Source of the DNA: Chloroflexota bacterium
GTDB taxonomy: Bacteria; Chloroflexota; Anaerolineae; Promineifilales; Promineifilaceae
Reading direction: 5' to 3'
Assembly: GCA_020353135.1 (NCBI GenBank)
Contig: CP070688.1
Location: 658,922 to 665,494, forward strand
Length of the DNA stretch: 6,573 nt
In this document: piece by piece, positions 4,213 to 6,573 of the stretch
Position numbering within the stretch: position 1 is the stretch's first letter
How the letters are laid out: each line of letters opens with the position of its first letter
Translations under genes and position numbers: made by a program
The notes under the pieces: model-generated
Seen by the model: only the letters and a program-made list of their open reading frames with translations
Databases searched by the model: none
Told to the model about the DNA's origin: nothing

Positions 4213-5694
4213 GTGTTTAAGGCGACGTTTGTGGGTCGAAGCCGCGAATTGGAAGTGCTGGACAATTTGTGGTCCTCTCAAAAAGCCAGGCTGCTAATTC
4301 TATACGGCCGGCGCAGAGTTGGCAAGACCCGTTTGTTAACTCACTGGCTACAGCGCCAGGATAAGGAGGGCTTGTACTGGGTCGCCGAACCGGCCTCCGC
4401 TCTGACCCAATTACGATCTTTCTCCCAGGCGCTCATGAGTTTCGTCGATCCCGAAGCCGACGTGCCGCCCGATTTCACCTTTGCCAGTTGGGAATTGGCC
4501 TTTCGCCAGCTGGCTCTGTACGCCCAGAAGCGGCGGGTCGCTTTGTTCATCGACGAGGTGACTTATCTCATCGACGTCGACCCCGATTTTGTCGGCATTC
4601 TACAAAAGGCCTGGGATCGCTGGCTGAGTGACACCAATCTGCTCCTGGCCTTGGCCGGCTCGCAGATGGGCCTGATGCGCAAACATTTGCTGGATTACGA
4701 GGCGCCTTTGCACGGCCGGGCCACGGCCCAGATGCAGCTGCCGCCCTTGCCTTACGGCACCACCAAGGAATATTTCCCGGAATACAACGCCGCGGAAAGG
4801 GTCAACCTCTACGCCATGTGGGGTGGGGTGCCGGCTTACTGGGAGCGCCTGGATCCCGGCTTGCCGATCTTGGAGAATCTGCGCCGCAATATCCTGCCCG
4901 CCCACGCCTGGATGGTCGACGAATCGCGCATTCTGCTCCAGGATTTCATCACCGATCTGCATAATTACGTCGGCATCATGCGGGCCATCGCCGACGGCCA
5001 GCAGGCCATCAGCGAAATCTCCAGCCGCACTGGCTTGACCAGCAGCAAGGCCTCTTTTTACCTCAGCGTACTGCGTGACACCGGCTTCGTAGTCCGCCAG
5101 GTGCCGGTCACTCAAATGGGCACCGATTCCCGGCGCGGCCGCTACTTCGTCACCGATCCCTATCTACGCTTCTTCTATCGTTTCATGTCGGCCTATCAAT
5201 CGAAGCTGGCTCTGGGCCAAACGCAGCAGATGCTGGAGCTCATCCAGGAAGAATTGCCGCCATTCATCGACCGTAATACCTGGCAAGAACTATGCCGGGA
5301 TTGGCTGCTGTTGGCCAGCGCCCATGATCAGATCCCGGTGCCGGTCGAAGACGTGGGCAGCGAATGGGCCAAGAATTACACCGTCGACGCCGCCGGATTG
5401 AGTAATCAGCACAAGAGCCTGGTTCTGGGCGATACCTACTGGCAAAAGAAGCCGCAAGATCTACCGGCCGTCGAGGAATTAGTAAAGAAGACGAGCCACA
5501 TCGTACCGGCCGGCGGCGACGCCTGGTCTGTTTATTACGTCGCTTTTTCAGCCGGCGGCTGGACGGAGCAAGCCCGGACCATGGCCGGTCGGCTGGTAGA
5601 GGAATTCGGCCGACGACGACGCTGGCAACCGGTCGGCATCCGGCTCATGGACCTGCAAGAAGTGGACGCGGATTTGATCCGCTGGTCTATTTAA
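4213..5694 (+). CDS. Arch_ATPase / DUF234 family ATP-binding protein with degenerate nuclease-like C-terminus
   Basis: A 493-residue protein starting FVGRSRELEVL, the usual opening of the archaeal-type STAND/AAA ATPase family. Walker A is GRRRVGKT (32-39), Walker B VALFIDEV with D114/E115, a sensor-like AGSQ at 149-152, and the family's PLHGRATAQ follows. A winged-helix-like segment (about 263-300, AISEISSRTGLTSSKASFYL) precedes the DUF234 region, opened by RGRYFVTDPYLRFFYRF (about 307-323). In relatives the C-terminus has PD-(D/E)xK nuclease motifs (EIDVVA, then GECKW). Here D392 is kept in YTVDAAG, but the second motif reads G-D407-T-Y409-W, losing the lysine. The cellular role is not known for the family. 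The GTG start has AGGAG at 4204-4208, 4-nt spacing. The gene is monocistronic, with its own promoter, operator and a strong downstream hairpin. Confidence 0.85.
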   Translation: MFKATFVGRSRELEVLDNLWSSQKARLLILYGRRRVGKTRLLTHWLQRQDKEGLYWVAEPASALTQLRSFSQALMSFVDPEADVPPDFTFASWELAFRQLALYAQKRRVALFIDEVTYLIDVDPDFVGILQKAWDRWLSDTNLLLALAGSQMGLMRKHLLDYEAPLHGRATAQMQLPPLPYGTTKEYFPEYNAAERVNLYAMWGGVPAYWERLDPGLPILENLRRNILPAHAWMVDESRILLQDFITDLHNYVGIMRAIADGQQAISEISSRTGLTSSKASFYLSVLRDTGFVVRQVPVTQMGTDSRRGRYFVTDPYLRFFYRFMSAYQSKLALGQTQQMLELIQEELPPFIDRNTWQELCRDWLLLASAHDQIPVPVEDVGSEWAKNYTVDAAGLSNQHKSLVLGDTYWQKKPQDLPAVEELVKKTSHIVPAGGDAWSVYYVAFSAGGWTEQARTMAGRLVEEFGRRRRWQPVGIRLMDLQEVDADLIRWSI

Positions 5695-5699
5695 GAAAG

Positions 5700-5740
5700 C
5701 CAAACCCTGGGAGCCCTAAGGAAGGGCTCCCAGGGTTTGG
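5700..5740 (+). terminator. 18-bp perfect hairpin after the ATPase stop codon
   Basis: The arms 5700-5717 and 5723-5740 are perfectly complementary over 18 bp (left arm begins CCAAACCC, right arm ends GGGTTTGG), with a 5-nt loop AAGGA. It starts five bases after the stop. No T-tract follows on the + strand; read on the minus strand it is followed by a T-rich CTTTCTT. It is a probable mRNA 3'-end structure and perhaps a barrier to transcription from the right. Confidence 0.7.
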
Positions 5741-5755
5741 GTAACGCACCTAAAC

Positions 5756-5806
5756 AAAAAAAGAAGACCCTTGTCGTACTCTGGGCAAGAATCAAGACAA
5801 GGGTCT
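5756..5806 (-). terminator. Minus-strand intrinsic terminator (11-bp stem, T7)
   Basis: AGACCCTTGTC (5765-5775) and GACAAGGGTCT (5796-5806) form an 11-bp perfect stem with a 20-nt loop. On the minus strand the stem is followed by TTCTTTTTTT (complement of 5756-5765), a classical U-tract. It therefore ends a leftward transcript, although no minus-strand protein gene is evident to the right. Confidence 0.65.
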
Positions 5807-5816
5807 GGGCGATGGG

Positions 5817-5883
5817 ATTATAGGAACCATCCGCATCTGTTGATATGTTATGTAATTTATCACCAATGCGGTGGTTTCGTCAA
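5817..5883 (-). promoter_or_regulatory. Candidate minus-strand promoter elements
   Basis: Two options read leftward. TTGACG (5883-5878) with an 18-nt spacer and TAAATT (5859-5854) is one; a perfect TATAAT (5822-5817) with no good -35 box is the other. Starts would fall near 5847 or 5810, giving RNAs of about 90 or 55 nt that end at the T7 terminator at 5756. This is a guess based on motif placement. Confidence 0.3.
5823..5878. repeat. Two-part imperfect hairpin
   Basis: ACCATCCGCAT (5826-5836) pairs with ATGCGGTGGT (5866-5875) with one bulged T (5830). The stem extends outward by an A-T pair, a G-U pair and a G-C pair. An inner stem TGATA/TATCA (5841-5845, 5858-5862) sits in the AT-rich loop. 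The candidate minus-strand promoter lies within it, so it could be an operator-like or an RNA structure. Confidence 0.5.
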
Positions 5884-5901
5884 GTATCTGCCTGGCCTAA
5901 C

Positions 5902-5965
5902 GGTACTACCTAAGCGTATCACCTAAGGGTAAGGGTAGTCCCTTAGCGTGATACGGTAGCGTACC
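5902..5965. repeat. 64-nt extended hairpin
   Basis: CGTATCAC-CTAAGGG (5915-5929) pairs with CCCTTAG (5940-5946) and GTGATACG (5948-5955) with a single bulged C (5947), a 15-bp near-perfect stem. Outside it GGTAC (5902-5906) pairs with GTACC (5961-5965). The loop contains the second TAAGGG of a tandem TAAGGG-TAAGGG. Too regular to be chance, but of unknown type: structured RNA, a small palindromic element or a binding site. Confidence 0.6.
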
Positions 5966-6048
5966 ATCAAGGCTTCTGGCCAGGGTCTTGCCCTCACGGC
6001 CCGTTGACGACCTGTTTTCCCCAGCCCCCCAGGACAATCTGAAACGTT

Positions 6049-6087
6049 GCCCGTAACGCCACCCGGCCGCCGGCCGGCGTTACGGGC
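6049..6087. repeat. 12-bp perfect inverted repeat with GC-rich loop
   Basis: GCCCGTAACGCC (6049-6060) and GGCGTTACGGGC (6076-6087) form a perfect stem; the 15-nt loop consists of GGCCGG-type sequence that can pair within itself. No T-tract follows on either side, so it is not a typical terminator. Confidence 0.6.
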
Positions 6088-6133
6088 GCAAGCCGACGCT
6101 CCAGAAAGTCATCGCCGATGAGCGCCTCGTTTA

Positions 6134-6147
6134 TTGGGCGATCGGCC
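6134..6147 (+). repeat. 14-bp direct repeat, copy 1
   Basis: TTGGGCGATCGGCC; the identical sequence is at 6505-6518. It overlaps the left edge of the hairpin at 6145-6179. Confidence 0.5.
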
Positions 6148-6179
6148 AGTCGCTGGCAGTGTGCCTGCTGGCGACTGGC
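6145..6179. repeat. 35-nt hairpin
   Basis: GCCAGTCGC (6145-6153) pairs with GCGACTGGC (6171-6179), then a TG/TG mismatch, then GCAG/CTGC (6156-6159, 6165-6168) around the loop TGTGC. There is no T-tract. It is one of the series of hairpins in this gene-poor stretch. Confidence 0.6.
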
Positions 6180-6504
6180 GGGCAGCCCAAGGCGCCCGGA
6201 CTTGGCTGAAGGTGTTCCGAGAGTACAGCTTCGGCCCCAGATAGCAAAAAAGCCAACGGCCAGTATATATGGGCAGTTGACTTCTTTTGCTTAAGTGATC
6301 TGAATCGCATATCTCGCCGAGAACGACTTCGCCGTCGTTAATCGCGCCCACGATCCTTCGGCTGTCGTCTTCTCAGCTTCGCGCCCCTTGATTGGGGAGG
6401 GGGGTTTTGTATCCCCGGTGCGATTACGGTCACAACAATATCACACGCCTGGGTCGCTGTCAACCAGTGTACAGTGGGCCCGATGGACATTGGACAGTGG
6501 CTGG

Positions 6505-6518
6505 TTGGGCGATCGGCC
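6505..6518 (+). repeat. 14-bp direct repeat, copy 2
   Basis: Identical to 6134-6147 and again next to an inverted repeat (6514-6553). The spacing between copies is 371 bp. Confidence 0.5.
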
Positions 6519-6553
6519 GGCGGTTGTTAGCGAGGGTTAGCAGGCGCCGGCCG
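6514..6553. repeat. 9-bp GC-rich inverted repeat near the window end
   Basis: CGGCCGGCG (6514-6522) and CGCCGGCCG (6545-6553) form a stem over a 22-nt loop that contains two GTTAGC-type words (TTAGCGAGG, TTAGCAGG); a third is at 6565-6570. Because GGCCGG is very common in this DNA, part of the match may be compositional. Confidence 0.4.
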
Positions 6554-6573
6554 GCAGCCAAACCGGTTAGCCG

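Larger units (their letters stand above)
5807..6573. other. Long gene-poor, hairpin-rich region
   Basis: No convincing gene is seen in about 770 bp. The longest frames (minus 6351-6109, 80 codons; plus 6118-6294, 58 codons) lack ribosome binding sites and recognisable domains. The region holds at least five separate inverted repeats, listed individually, plus a CCCC-N6-GGGG run at 6384-6397 followed by G6 and T4. No tRNA, transposase remnant or attachment site was recognised. Confidence 0.55.

Noticed and set aside
4600..5115. Minus-strand 171-codon frame inside the ATPase gene
   Set aside because: It lies opposite conserved family sequence of the ATPase and is a shadow of biased third-position GC.
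5810..5840. tRNA T-arm-like sequence on the minus strand (GGTTCCTATAATCC)
   Set aside because: The loop is too long, and no acceptor, D or anticodon arms could be placed around it.
6118..6294. Plus-strand 58-codon frame (starting MSASFIGRSA)
   Set aside because: No ribosome binding site, atypical composition (many W, C, R, S), and it runs across the 6145-6179 hairpin.
6109..6351. Minus-strand 80-codon open frame (starting MGAINDGEVV)
   Set aside because: No Shine-Dalgarno, no recognisable domain, and a low-complexity basic C-terminus. It overlaps a strong hairpin, and its length is expected by chance in GC-rich DNA.

Overview
The window is GC-rich, with very frequent GGCCGG/GCCGGC tetra- and hexamers in both coding and intergenic DNA. 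All seven genes I can support lie on the + strand. The mix of gene types (stand-alone PspC, amphi-Trp, a 2H phosphoesterase, a pentapeptide-repeat protein and an Arch_ATPase/DUF234 protein) together with the base style suggests an environmental Chloroflexota bacterium (Anaerolineae/Promineifilum-like). This is an inference from style and content; there is no phylogenetic marker in the window. No rRNA, tRNA, CRISPR array, integrase or transposase was recognised.

Layout. Positions 1-247: intergenic DNA with two copies of a hairpin-bearing tandem repeat (33-106) and three tandem 11-bp repeats (199-231) just ahead of a small PspC-domain membrane protein (248-439). Positions 440-618: a short spacer with degenerate ATCYGTG repeats. 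Positions 619-2584: a probable three-gene operon of a class I SAM-dependent methyltransferase with a decayed zinc ribbon, an amphi-Trp protein and a 2H (2'-5' RNA ligase/cyclic phosphodiesterase type) protein. A four-helix membrane protein of unknown function follows (2731-3186).

Positions 3187-3621: a 435-bp regulatory region holding a perfect 16-bp palindrome, a sigma70-type promoter (TTGACA-17-TAGCTT) with a LexA-box-like sequence in its spacer, and a 60-nt structured hairpin followed by six Ts. That hairpin lies between the promoter and the pentapeptide-repeat gene (3622-4086), so the gene is either controlled by attenuation or preceded by a small terminated RNA. Positions 4142-4190: a strong promoter (TTGACA-17-TAGTAT) with a perfect palindrome at the expected transcription start, driving a 493-residue AAA-type ATPase with a DUF234 C-terminus (4213-5694). 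Its nuclease-like C-terminal domain appears to have lost the catalytic lysine.

Positions 5695-6573: about 880 bp without a convincing gene but dense in hairpins. They include an 18-bp perfect stem right after the ATPase stop, a minus-strand intrinsic terminator with T7, a 64-nt extended hairpin and several others. A minus-strand small RNA ending near 5756 is the most plausible reading of part of this region.

The genes do not form one recognisable pathway. The points of most interest are regulatory: the leader of the pentapeptide gene, the operator of the ATPase gene and the hairpin-rich right end.
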